Source: JBHHXR01 sp046757205
GTDB lineage: Bacteria; Pseudomonadota; Alphaproteobacteria; Rhodobacterales; Rhodobacteraceae
Length of the DNA: 16,208 bases
NCBI GenBank assembly: GCA_046757205.1
Contig: JBHHXR010000051.1
Coordinates: forward strand, 1 to 16,208
Direction: 5' to 3'
The notes under the pieces were generated by a model that was given only the letters and a program-made list of their open reading frames with translations, made no database searches and was not told where the DNA came from. Numbering within the stretch: the first letter of the stretch is position 1; every line of letters starts with the position of its first letter. The position numbers and the translations under genes are program-made. Of the stretch, positions 7,347-14,109 are shown piece by piece.

Positions 7347-7376
7347 TTGACCGGGGCAAAGCTTTCCGACTATCCA
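7347..7376 (+). promoter_or_regulatory. Weak candidate promoter for the agmatinase-family gene
   Basis: TTGACC (7347-7352) and TATCCA (7371-7376) are separated by 18 bases. The -35 is good and the -10 poor (3 of 6). A start near 7383 would leave a leader of about 85 bases containing the hairpin at 7380-7395. Confidence 0.25.
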
Positions 7377-7379
7377 GAT

Positions 7380-7395
7380 CCGGGCATTCGCCCGG
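7380..7395 (+). promoter_or_regulatory. Perfect hairpin in the leader of the agmatinase-family gene
   Basis: CCGGGC-ATTC-GCCCGG has a 6-bp stem and a 4-base loop. It sits in the divergent gap near the expected transcription start and could be an operator or leader structure. The loop is not the ACGR type seen in guanidine-II riboswitches, and I see no second matching hairpin. Confidence 0.25.
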
Positions 7396-7468
7396 CCAAT
7401 TCCGCCGCCCGGTCCTGATCGCCGTCCCGGCGCACCGACCATAGCCAACGGACAAGAGGGAGCAAGCC

Positions 7469-8419
7469 ATGAACGGACACGGATACGAAAAAGGCCGTCT
7501 CGACCTGCCCTTCGTCGGCATCCCGACCTTCGCCAAGAAACCCTATGTCAGCGACTGGGACGCCCTGGACGCCGACGTCGCGGTGATCGGCGCGCCGTTC
7601 GATTTCGGCACCCAGTGGCGGCCCGGCGCCCGGTTCGGCCCGCGCGGCGTGCGCGAGGCCTCGACGCTCTTCTCCTTTGGCCACGCCGGCGCCTACGACC
7701 ACGAGGACGACGCCACCTATCTCGGCGAGGACGTGCGGATCGTCGACATGGGCGACGCCGACATCGTGCATACCGACACGATGGCGTCGCATGCCAACAT
7801 CGAGTTCGCCGTGCGCAAGGCGCTGGACGCCGGAGCACTGCCGGTGGTGATCGGCGGCGACCATTCGGTGAACATCCCCTGCATCAACGCCTTCGACGGC
7901 CGCGGACCGATCCACGTCGTGCAGATCGACGCGCATCTCGATTTCGTCGACGAACGCCACGGCGTGCGGTTCGGCCACGGCAACCCGATGCGCCGGGCCG
8001 CCGAGAAGGACTACGTGACGGGGCTGACGCAACTGGGCATCCGCAACGTCTCGTCGACCGCCAGGGAGGGCTACGACGACGCTCGTTCCATGGGCTCCGA
8101 TATCCTGTCGGTCCGGCAGGTCCGGCAACTGGGCACGGACGCCGTGCTCGCCCGCGTCCCGCCGGGCGCCACGATCTACGTCACCATCGACATCGACGCC
8201 TTCTGCCCCTCCATCGCGCCCGGAACCGGCACTCCGAGCCACGGCGGATTTCTCTACTACGAGATACTGGAACTGCTGCAGGGGCTGAGCCGGGCACACA
8301 CGGTGGCCGGTATCGACCTCGTCGAGGTGGCGCCGGACTACGACCCCACCGGCAGCACCCAGATCCTCGCCGCGCAGCTCTTGCTGAACTTCCTCGGTTT
8401 CATCTTTCACGCGCGGTGA
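7469..8419 (+). CDS. speB: Agmatinase-family ureohydrolase
   Basis: The 316-residue cytosolic binuclear metalloenzyme is of the arginase/agmatinase superfamily. It hydrolyses a guanidino compound to urea plus an amine, agmatine to putrescine being the default assignment. Metal-binding residues are all visible: H132 in GGDHS, D154, H156 and D158 in DAHLDF, and D241 and D243 in TIDIDAF. The family stretch APGTGTPSHGGF follows and DLVEVAPDYD closes the active site. GAPFDFGTQWRPGARFGPRG near the N-terminus is the usual substrate-side motif. The base after DIDAF is Cys (C246) where many relatives have Asp. A GAGGGA site precedes ATG 7469. There is no putrescine-pathway neighbour, so guanidinobutyrase or another guanidine hydrolase remains possible. 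The family is certain; the substrate is not. Confidence 0.9.
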   Translation: MNGHGYEKGRLDLPFVGIPTFAKKPYVSDWDALDADVAVIGAPFDFGTQWRPGARFGPRGVREASTLFSFGHAGAYDHEDDATYLGEDVRIVDMGDADIVHTDTMASHANIEFAVRKALDAGALPVVIGGDHSVNIPCINAFDGRGPIHVVQIDAHLDFVDERHGVRFGHGNPMRRAAEKDYVTGLTQLGIRNVSSTAREGYDDARSMGSDILSVRQVRQLGTDAVLARVPPGATIYVTIDIDAFCPSIAPGTGTPSHGGFLYYEILELLQGLSRAHTVAGIDLVEVAPDYDPTGSTQILAAQLLLNFLGFIFHAR

Positions 8420-8531
8420 GCCAGGCAGCGAAGGAACGTTGCCGAATTCGCGCGCCGGGATGAGATTGCGGGCGCCTCCGGCGGGGATATTTATTGGAAC
8501 TCAGAAATACCGGCGGATTGTCGGGCGGAAG

Positions 8532-8567
8532 CCGGCATGCCGAGCACTCGGGAAACCCGGATTTTTT
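8532..8567 (+). terminator. Possible intrinsic terminator of the agmatinase-family gene
   Basis: A structured GC-rich segment contains CCGAG-CA-CTCGG (8540-8551) and the alternative CGGG-AAA-CCCG (8549-8559), with outer CCGG words at 8532 and 8557, and runs into six T residues (8562-8567). The individual stems are short, so the call is tentative. It lies about 115 bases after the stop codon. Confidence 0.35.
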
Positions 8568-8670
8568 GACTTTTTGGAAAAATCAGCCAGACTGTCCGCT
8601 ATCACCAGATTTCCTTTCTTTCGCCGGGGCGGCGTCCCGGCCGAAGGCGATTTTTACAAGACAGATCAAC

Positions 8671-8677
8671 AGAGAGG
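8671..8677 (+). promoter_or_regulatory. Ribosome binding site fixing the cpdB start
   Basis: AGAGAGG ends 7 bases before the ATG at 8685. Together with the twin-arginine signal that begins there, it rules out the 82-codon upstream extension. Confidence 0.7.
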
Positions 8678-8684
8678 ATACGCC

Positions 8685-10658
8685 ATGACCCTAAGGGGCT
8701 TACCGCTTTCAAGACGGCATTTTCTGGCCGGAACGACGACCACCGCGGCGATGCTGTCGCTGCACCCGTATTCCGCCTTCGCGGCGACGAATCAGGCGCA
8801 TCTGCGGGTGCTGTCGACCACCGACCTGCACGTGCATGTCTTCCCCTACGACTACTACGCCGACAAGCCCAACGACACCATGGGGCTGGCGCGCGCGTCG
8901 ACGATCATCAGGGAAATCCAGGCCGAGGCGACAAACTCGATGCTCGTGGACAACGGCGACTACCTGCAGGGCAACCCGATGGGCGATTACGTCGCCTACG
9001 AGCGCGGCATGAAGGAAGGCGACATGCACCCGGTCATCCAGGCGATGAACGTGCTCGGCTATGACTGCGGCACGCTCGGCAACCACGAATTCAACTACGG
9101 CGTCTCCTTCATGGACAAGGTGAACGCCGGGGCCAACTTCCCGATCATCAACGCCAATTTCGGCAAGAAGCTCGGGGCCAACGGCCGGGCCGACCAACTG
9201 CACCTCAAACCCTATATCATCCTCGATCGCGAGCTTGTCGACGGCGGCGGCAACAAGCATGCCGTCAGGATCGGCCTGATCGGCTTCGTGCCGCCGCAGA
9301 TCATGAACTGGGACCAGCGGCACCTGCAGGGCAAGTTCGAGACCCGCGACATCCTGCAGGCGGCCCGCGCCTGGGTTCCGGAGATGAAGGAGGCCGGCGC
9401 CGACATCGTCGTCGCGCTGTCGCATTCCGGCATCCAGGCCGGCGGCGAGAAGGAGGGGCTGGAGAACGCCTCGCTCTATCTCGGCGGCATCGACGGTATC
9501 GACGCCATCGTCACCGGTCACCATCACCTGGTGTTCCCGGGCAAGAAATACGCCACCGGCGGCGGCATTGACGCGGAAGCGGGAACCCTGATGGGCAAGC
9601 CCGCGGCCATGGCCGGTTTCTGGGGCTCGCATGTCGGGCTGATCGACCTGATGCTGGAACAGGATGGCGGCAAGTGGCGCGTCGTGGGTTCGGAAAGCTC
9701 AACCCGGCCGATCTACAAGCGCGACGGGCGCAAGAAAATCCCGCTGGTCGACAGCCAGGCGGACGTGCTCGCAGCGGTCCAGAAAACCCACGATGAGACG
9801 CTGGCCTATATCCGCCGCGCGGTCGGGAAAACCGCTGCGCCGCTCTATTCCTACTTCGCCCTGGTGGCCGACGATCCCTCGGTGCAAATCGTCAGCAACG
9901 CGCAGACCTGGTACATCTCGGAGATGATGAAGGGCACGGAATGGGAGGGTCTGCCGATCCTTTCGGCGGCGGCACCCTTCAAGGCCGGCGGACGCGGCGG
10001 CCCGGAATACTACACCGATGTCAAACCGGGACCGGTGGCGATCAAAAACGTCGCCGACCTGTACCTCTATCCCAACACGGTGCGCGCGGTCCTGATCGAC
10101 GGCGCGACGGTGAAGGACTGGCTGGAGCGTTCGGTCGGCATCTTCAACCAGATCGAGCCCGGCAAGGCCGATCAGCTTCTGCTCGACCCGAAGTTTCCGA
10201 GCTACAATTTCGACGTCATCGACGGCGTGACCTACCAGATCGACCTGACGCAGCCGTCGAAATACTCGTCGAAGGGCGAGTTGCTCGATGCCAGCGCCAG
10301 CCGCATCGTTAACCTTAAGTACAACGGAAAACCGATTGATCCGGCGCAGAAATTCGTCGTGGCAACGAACAACTACCGGGCCGGCGGCGGCGGCCACTTC
10401 CCGGGCAATGACGGCTCGTCGATCATCTTCGTGGGACCCGACACCAACCGCGACGTGATCGTGCGCTACATCGTCGAGAAGGGCACCATCGACCCCAAGG
10501 CGGACGCCAACTGGACCTTCGCGCCGGTCGAGGGCGCCAGCGTGATCTTCGAGACCGGTCCGGCGGGGCGGCAGTACGCCACGAGCGTCAAGGGCGTGGA
10601 CATCGAGGACGCCGGCGAGGGTTCCGAAGGATTCGCGAAGTATCGTATCAAGTTCTGA
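8685..10658 (+). CDS. cpdB: Tat-exported 2',3'-cyclic-nucleotide 2'-phosphodiesterase/3'-nucleotidase
   Basis: The 657-residue periplasmic enzyme opens 2',3'-cyclic nucleotides to 3'-nucleotides and dephosphorylates them, salvaging phosphate and nucleosides from RNA breakdown. A twin-arginine signal SRRHFLAG (9-16), a hydrophobic stretch and an AFA-A site near 31-34 come first. The metallophosphatase domain has D47/H49 in TTDLHVH, D92 in DNGDYLQGNP, N133-H134 in LGNHEFNYG, H247 in SHSG and H279/H281 in TGHHHLVFPG. The C-terminal nucleotide-binding domain includes VLSAAAPFKAGGR, LYLYPNT, FNQIEPGKADQ and ATNNYRAGGGGHFPG. Similarity to E. coli CpdB (647 residues) is strong throughout. Start is fixed by the ribosome site at 8671 and the signal peptide. 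A strong terminator follows the stop. Export by Tat rather than Sec is the unusual point. Confidence 0.95.
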   Translation: MTLRGLPLSRRHFLAGTTTTAAMLSLHPYSAFAATNQAHLRVLSTTDLHVHVFPYDYYADKPNDTMGLARASTIIREIQAEATNSMLVDNGDYLQGNPMGDYVAYERGMKEGDMHPVIQAMNVLGYDCGTLGNHEFNYGVSFMDKVNAGANFPIINANFGKKLGANGRADQLHLKPYIILDRELVDGGGNKHAVRIGLIGFVPPQIMNWDQRHLQGKFETRDILQAARAWVPEMKEAGADIVVALSHSGIQAGGEKEGLENASLYLGGIDGIDAIVTGHHHLVFPGKKYATGGGIDAEAGTLMGKPAAMAGFWGSHVGLIDLMLEQDGGKWRVVGSESSTRPIYKRDGRKKIPLVDSQADVLAAVQKTHDETLAYIRRAVGKTAAPLYSYFALVADDPSVQIVSNAQTWYISEMMKGTEWEGLPILSAAAPFKAGGRGGPEYYTDVKPGPVAIKNVADLYLYPNTVRAVLIDGATVKDWLERSVGIFNQIEPGKADQLLLDPKFPSYNFDVIDGVTYQIDLTQPSKYSSKGELLDASASRIVNLKYNGKPIDPAQKFVVATNNYRAGGGGHFPGNDGSSIIFVGPDTNRDVIVRYIVEKGTIDPKADANWTFAPVEGASVIFETGPAGRQYATSVKGVDIEDAGEGSEGFAKYRIKF

Positions 10659-10680
10659 GGGTTCGTTCAGCGATCTGGTG

Positions 10681-10710
10681 TCAGCCCCGACCGTGCGTCG
10701 GGGCTGATTT
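10681..10710 (+). terminator. Intrinsic terminator of cpdB
   Basis: TCAGCCCCGAC, loop CGTGC, GTCGGGGCTGA (10681-10707) is a perfect 11-bp stem followed by TTT, starting 22 bases after the cpdB stop. The end of the convergent rlmE gene touches it. On the minus strand no T-run follows, so it mainly serves cpdB, though the hairpin also protects the rlmE 3' end. Confidence 0.8.
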
Positions 10711-11438
10711 CACGAGCCGCCCGCGGCGTGGCCGCGAAAACCGCTGGCGATCACGAACTTTTCCGAACTGTCCTTGCGGCTGGCCGGCGGTTTGACATGG
10801 ACTACCTTCGCGAAATCACGTTTCAGCGAAGTCAGCACCTCGCTCTCGGCGCCGCCTGCCAGCACCTTGGCGACGAACGTTCCGTCACCGGCCAGCACTT
10901 CGGACGCAAGCTGTGCGGCCGCCTCGACCAGGGCCATGATCCGCAGGTGATCGGTCTGCTTGTGGCCGGTGGACGAGGCCGCCATGTCCGACATCACGAC
11001 ATCCGCCGGACCTTTGAGCCACTCCTTCACCTTCCGGTCCGCTCCCTCGGCAAGGAAATCGAGAACGTGGAAATCGACCCCGGCGATTGGATCGACCGGT
11101 TGCAGGTCTATCCCGAGCACGAACCCCTGCGGCTTTCCGCCCCGGGCTCCGGCGGCATTCACCCGCGCAGCGGCGACCTGGCTCCACCCGCCCGGGGCGC
11201 AGCCCAGATCGACAACCCGCGCGCCGGGCCGGAAAAACCGGAACCTGTCGTCGAGCTCGATGATCTTGAAAGCCGCCCTGCCGCGATAGCCCTCCGCCTT
11301 CGCCCGTGCGACATACGGGTCGTTGAGCTGCCGCTGCAGCCAGCGCGTCGATGACAGCTTGCGCCCCTTGGCTGTTCTTACACGGGTTTTCAGGTCTCTC
11401 TGCCCGCGCCCCGACGTTCCCTTGCCGCGCTCAGCCAT
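10710..11438 (-). CDS. rlmE: 23S rRNA 2'-O-ribose methyltransferase RlmE (FtsJ/RrmJ)
   Basis: The 242-residue enzyme methylates the 2'-OH of U2552 (E. coli numbering) in the A-loop of 23S rRNA during 50S maturation, using S-adenosylmethionine. The SAM-binding motif VVDLGCAPGGWSQ lies at 75-87. The catalytic K-D-K-E tetrad corresponds to K58 (GRAAFKI), D151 (MSDMAAS), K191 (FVAKVL) and E226 (SSEKFV), with the same spacing as E. coli K38/D124/K164/E199. A basic N-terminal extension of about 20 residues (RGKGTSGRGQRDLKTRVR) is longer than in E. coli and probably aids RNA binding. The start ATG at 11438 lies inside the end of the upstream Ppx/GppA gene (8-base overlap), with GGA 5 bases before it, so the two are translationally coupled. 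Confidence 0.96.
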   Translation of the reverse strand: MAERGKGTSGRGQRDLKTRVRTAKGRKLSSTRWLQRQLNDPYVARAKAEGYRGRAAFKIIELDDRFRFFRPGARVVDLGCAPGGWSQVAAARVNAAGARGGKPQGFVLGIDLQPVDPIAGVDFHVLDFLAEGADRKVKEWLKGPADVVMSDMAASSTGHKQTDHLRIMALVEAAAQLASEVLAGDGTFVAKVLAGGAESEVLTSLKRDFAKVVHVKPPASRKDSSEKFVIASGFRGHAAGGS

Positions 11439-12561
11439 CTTCGTCCGGTGCGGCGGAAAGAACGCCGTCCCGGCTCATCATCGAAAACAGCATTCCCTCG
11501 CGCAGGCCGCGGTCGGCGACGCTGATGATGTCGGTCGGCCAGAGCCGCAACAGCGTCTGCAGGATCGCCGAGCCCGACATGATGAGCTCTGCCCGGTCCC
11601 GGCCAAGCCGCGGATCGGCGCGGCGCCCGGCGGGACCGGAGGACAGATACCGGTCGATGACGGCGTCGATTTCGCCCGAAGTCATCGTCATGCCATCTAC
11701 TTTGCTGCGGTCGTAGCGCCGCAGGCCGAGATGCGTCGCTCCGACCGTGGTGATAGTGCCCGAAGTTCCGATCATCTGGAAACCCTCGAGATGGCCGTGC
11801 CGCTCCTCGTAGAGATAGGGGCCGAATTCGGCGATGTTTTCCTCGAAAAACCACGACATCAGGGCGAAACGGGCAGCGTCGTCCTCGACGTCGGAATAGC
11901 GTTCATGAAGCGTGGCAACGCCCAGAGGGACAGATATCCAATCGACGATCCTTGCCTTCTGGTTCGGGCCCGCCTGTTTGCCCGGGCGCAACCGGCCGAC
12001 CGCCGCCACACGCTCGGCATGGGGCACGTCGGCCACGTCGATCCAAACCAGCTCCGTCGAGCCGCCGCCGATGTCGATCACGAGGATCTGCCGGGTGGTC
12101 TGCCTTATCAGCGACGCGCAGCTTATCACCGCCAGGCGGGCTTCTTCCTGCGGCGTTATGATTTCCAGCCGCAGGCCGGTTTCCTGCTCTACACGGCGAA
12201 GGAACCGCTGGCCGTTTCTCGCTCTGCGGCAGGCCTCCGTAGCCACGAGCCGCGAATTCCTGACGCCGTACCGCCCGAGTTTGCCCGAGCAAACCCGCAG
12301 CGCCTGAAGCGTCCTGGTGATACCGCGCGCCGACAGGTTCCCCGTGCGTTCGAGATCGACACCCAACCGCACCGACTTGGAAAAAGCGTCGACGATGCGA
12401 AAGCGCGCTCCCTCCGGCGCCGCGATCAGCATCCGGCAACTGTTGGTGCCGAGATCGAGCGCCGCGTAGTAGGGTCCGCCATCGGGCGGCACGGGCGAAA
12501 GCCGCGTCTGCGGCTCGGCGTCGTCTCCGGCGCGCGCGCTCCTGTAATGGCCGCTTGCCAT
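11431..12561 (-). CDS. Ppx/GppA-family exopolyphosphatase / pppGpp phosphohydrolase
   Basis: The 376-residue cytosolic phosphatase of the ASKHA fold splits terminal phosphate from polyphosphate and/or pppGpp. Phosphate-binding motif 1 is AALDLGTNSCRMLIA (33-47), the catalytic Glu lies in TPQEEARLA (E139/E140), motif 2 is VIDIGGGSTELVW (161-173) and a later GTSGTITTVGA loop lies in the second half. The length fits single-module alphaproteobacterial members rather than the about 510-residue E. coli forms with an HD-like C-terminal domain. The first 30 residues are poorly conserved, so an internal start is possible; the ribosome site before ATG 12561 is weak. It overlaps rlmE by 8 bases, a common alphaproteobacterial pair. 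Which substrate dominates cannot be decided from sequence. Confidence 0.9.
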   Translation of the reverse strand: MASGHYRSARAGDDAEPQTRLSPVPPDGGPYYAALDLGTNSCRMLIAAPEGARFRIVDAFSKSVRLGVDLERTGNLSARGITRTLQALRVCSGKLGRYGVRNSRLVATEACRRARNGQRFLRRVEQETGLRLEIITPQEEARLAVISCASLIRQTTRQILVIDIGGGSTELVWIDVADVPHAERVAAVGRLRPGKQAGPNQKARIVDWISVPLGVATLHERYSDVEDDAARFALMSWFFEENIAEFGPYLYEERHGHLEGFQMIGTSGTITTVGATHLGLRRYDRSKVDGMTMTSGEIDAVIDRYLSSGPAGRRADPRLGRDRAELIMSGSAILQTLLRLWPTDIISVADRGLREGMLFSMMSRDGVLSAAPDEDG

Positions 12562-12578
12562 GAATGTACTCGAATTCC

Positions 12579-12596
12579 GGGACGGAGGCTCGTCCC
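12579..12596. repeat. Small hairpin before the Ppx/GppA start
   Basis: GGGACG-GAGGCT-CGTCCC is a perfect 6-bp stem in the 80-base gap between metF and the ppx-like gene. No T-run follows on the minus strand, so it does not look like a terminator of metF; it may shape the leader of the phosphatase gene. Confidence 0.3.
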
Positions 12597-12641
12597 CCGC
12601 CGTTTCACTTCACGCTAATGCAGGCGATCCGGGCTGGCAAG

Positions 12642-13541
12642 TCAGGCAACGTCGGCTTCAACGCTGGCGAGCGCCGGCGACCGGGTCGCGACGCCGATGG
12701 CACGGCAGATATCGTAGGTGAGATTCGGCTTGTTGAGAGTGTAGAAATGCAGGTGGTCCACCCCCTCGCTCAGAAGATCGTCGCACATCTCGGTGGCGAT
12801 CGCGGTGGCCAGGAGGTCGTGCGCGTCGACCGAACGGGCGTTGGCGAACGAAGCGTGCATCCACTCCGGTACCCGCGTGCCGCAGCGCGCGGCAAACGAT
12901 TTCACCCGAGAAAAGTCTTCCACCGGAAGGATGCCGGGAACAATGGGCGCCGAGATGCCCGCATCGGCGCATTCGTCGCGGAACCGCAGAAACGTCGCGC
13001 TTTCGAAAAAGAATTGCGTGATGGCGCTGCTGGCGCCCGCATCAAGCTTGCGCTTGAGGTTCTCGATATCCGCTTGCCGAGACGAGGCATCGGGGTGCAT
13101 TTCGGGATAGGCGGCAACGGCGATTTCGAAACCGCCGGCGGCAGCGAGGCCCGCCACCAGATCGGCGGCATCGAGGAAACCTTCGCGATGCGGCGTGAAA
13201 CGCGCCTCTCCCTTGGGCGGGTCACCGCGCAGCGCGACAACGCGCCGGACGCCCAGGCGCCGGTATTCCTGCGCGACGGCGAGCGTTTCCGCCCGCGAAG
13301 CCCCGACGCATGTCAGGTGCCCGGCGACCGGAAGCCGCGCGCGGTCCCGGATGGTCATTATCGCCGCCATCGTTCGGTCCCGAGTGGCGCCGCCCGCACC
13401 GTAGGTGACGGAAACGAATCGCGGCCCCAGGGGCGCCAGGCGTTCTACCGAGCGCCAGAGCCGGAGGGTTGCTTCGTTTGAATGTGGCGGAAAAAATTCG
13501 AAAGACAGGCCTGGCGCCTGCCCGAGATCAGGATGTTGCAT
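12642..13541 (-). CDS. metF: 5,10-methylenetetrahydrofolate reductase (canonical MetF)
   Basis: The 299-residue FAD enzyme reduces 5,10-methylene-THF to 5-methyl-THF for methionine synthesis. All hallmark residues of the E. coli enzyme are visible: E15 in LSFEFFPPH (E28 in E. coli), D107 in ALRGDPPKGE (D120), the AAYPEMHP segment near 143-150, Q176 in ITQFFFES (Q183) and the closing HFYTLN. Length matches the bacterial norm of about 296. The ATG at 13541 has only a weak GGA upstream, but a plausible promoter lies 33 bases before it. It diverges from a second, atypical MTHFR-like operon across about 200 bases and is followed after 80 bases by the Ppx/GppA gene, possibly on one transcript. The usual alphaproteobacterial ArsR-type regulator/methyltransferase partner gene is not adjacent. 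Confidence 0.95.
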   Translation of the reverse strand: MQHPDLGQAPGLSFEFFPPHSNEATLRLWRSVERLAPLGPRFVSVTYGAGGATRDRTMAAIMTIRDRARLPVAGHLTCVGASRAETLAVAQEYRRLGVRRVVALRGDPPKGEARFTPHREGFLDAADLVAGLAAAGGFEIAVAAYPEMHPDASSRQADIENLKRKLDAGASSAITQFFFESATFLRFRDECADAGISAPIVPGILPVEDFSRVKSFAARCGTRVPEWMHASFANARSVDAHDLLATAIATEMCDDLLSEGVDHLHFYTLNKPNLTYDICRAIGVATRSPALASVEADVA

Positions 13542-13580
13542 GTGCGTCGGTCCATACCGTCAATGAGTTTTGCGAGGCTC

Positions 13581-13609
13581 AGGATACGGGTGGAATCGCT
13601 GCCGATCAA
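13581..13609 (-). promoter_or_regulatory. Candidate sigma-70 promoter for metF
   Basis: On the minus strand TTGATC (13609-13604) and TATCCT (13586-13581) are exactly 17 bases apart, each matching consensus at 4 of 6 positions. The expected start near 13574 leaves a leader of about 33 bases. Confidence 0.4.
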
Positions 13610-13686
13610 TGAACAAGTGCGCCGCGAACGCATTCGGACTTTTCCGTTTTCGGCCGGCGTGTTCGGCTGCATTGGCTGGCCGGGTG

Positions 13687-13704
13687 TCGGAATCGTCTTT
13701 CCGA
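13687..13704 (+). promoter_or_regulatory. Inverted repeat before the one-carbon operon
   Basis: TCGGAA-TCGTCT-TTCCGA is a perfect 6-bp inverted repeat lying 77 to 94 bases before the preferred start of the small PF13769 protein gene. It could be an operator for the divergent promoters of metF and this operon. No matching regulator gene is in the window. Confidence 0.25.
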
Positions 13705-13766
13705 AAGTCGCGCTTCAGCACTTGGCGAAAGGCAAATGAGAGCAAAAGGACCGAAAGTTGCCGCAC

Positions 13767-13774
13767 AGAGAGAG
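13767..13774 (+). promoter_or_regulatory. Purine-rich ribosome site supporting a TTG start
   Basis: AGAGAGAG ends 6 bases before TTG 13781, the codon where similarity to the family begins (PDVTIVYW). The competing ATG at 13736 has AAAGG only 3 bases upstream, which is too close. Confidence 0.4.
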
Positions 13775-13780
13775 ACCGCC

Positions 13781-14089
13781 TTGCCGGACGTAACGATAGT
13801 ATATTGGCGCGACATTCCGGCTCAGGTTATCGTCGGAAAGGGCCGCCGCGCCGTGAAGGTGCCGTTGCCCGGACGGTTCGAAAAGGCGATCGATCGATGC
13901 GCCATGCGTGTTGGAGCACGGGACAGCGATACCTATCTTGCGGATTGGCGGAAGGCGGAGCCCTGTGCGGCCGACGGAGATGACCGGGAAATCGCGGCGC
14001 GCGAGGCGGCCCGGCTGGACGGTGAGTTCGACGACAGCGCGCTGAAGCGGCTGATCGACAATGATGGCTGGAAAATCCCGCGAACCTGA
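13781..14089 (+). CDS. PF13769-type 'virulence factor' small protein of a THF methyl-transfer operon
   Basis: This is a cytosolic protein of about 102 residues with no signal peptide. The core DVTIVYWRDIPAQVIV, then GRFEKAIDRCAMRVGA, then DTYLADWRK and a closing LKRLIDNDGW match the small alphaproteobacterial family annotated 'virulence factor' (PF13769, named after a staphylococcal CvfC segment). I know of no assigned biochemical role. Family members regularly precede MTHFR-like and methyl-THF methyltransferase genes, and here the stop overlaps the first possible start of the MTHFR-like gene (TGATG), so an accessory role for that enzyme is a reasonable inference; a virulence role is not supported. 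I prefer TTG 13781 because similarity starts there and a ribosome site precedes it. ATG 13736 would add 15 unconserved residues. Confidence 0.75.
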   Translation: MPDVTIVYWRDIPAQVIVGKGRRAVKVPLPGRFEKAIDRCAMRVGARDSDTYLADWRKAEPCAADGDDREIAAREAARLDGEFDDSALKRLIDNDGWKIPRT

Positions 14090-14098
14090 TGCGGGGCT

Positions 14099-14102
14099 GG
14101 AG
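14099..14102 (+). promoter_or_regulatory. Ribosome site favouring ATG 14110 of the MTHFR-like gene
   Basis: GGAG lies 7 bases before ATG 14110. The earlier in-frame ATG at 14089, which overlaps the upstream stop, has no good site, so 14110 is preferred, although coupling from 14089 cannot be excluded. Confidence 0.45.
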
Positions 14103-14109
14103 ACAACGG

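Larger units (their letters stand above)
8420..8684. other. Intergenic leader between the agmatinase-family gene and cpdB
   Basis: These 265 bases are non-coding although the cpdB frame stays open upstream to 8439. They include a probable terminator (8532-8567), a TTGACT word at 8566-8571 that could be a -35 without a clear -10, and the cpdB ribosome site at 8671. No second gene is supported. Confidence 0.5.

Noticed and set aside
7370..8410. 346-residue minus-strand open frame antisense to the agmatinase-family gene
   Set aside because: Shadow frame rich in Asp, Val, Arg and His, without motifs; the sense gene has all metal ligands.
8589..8606. Possible Pho box before cpdB (CTGTC...CTATCAC)
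   Set aside because: The two half-words are not in the 11-base direct-repeat spacing of a Pho box and the second is a poor match.
8439..8684. 82-codon upstream extension of cpdB
   Set aside because: The Tat signal peptide must be at the N-terminus and begins at 8685, directly after a good ribosome site.
11323..12618. 431-residue plus-strand open frame antisense to the Ppx/GppA gene
   Set aside because: Shadow frame; the opposite strand shows both phosphate motifs of the family.
13482..13739. 85-residue plus-strand open frame overlapping the metF start
   Set aside because: It overlaps the metF N-terminus and probable metF promoter antisense, and its product is unrecognised. Its stop does overlap ATG 13736, so a leader peptide cannot be wholly excluded, but evidence is insufficient.
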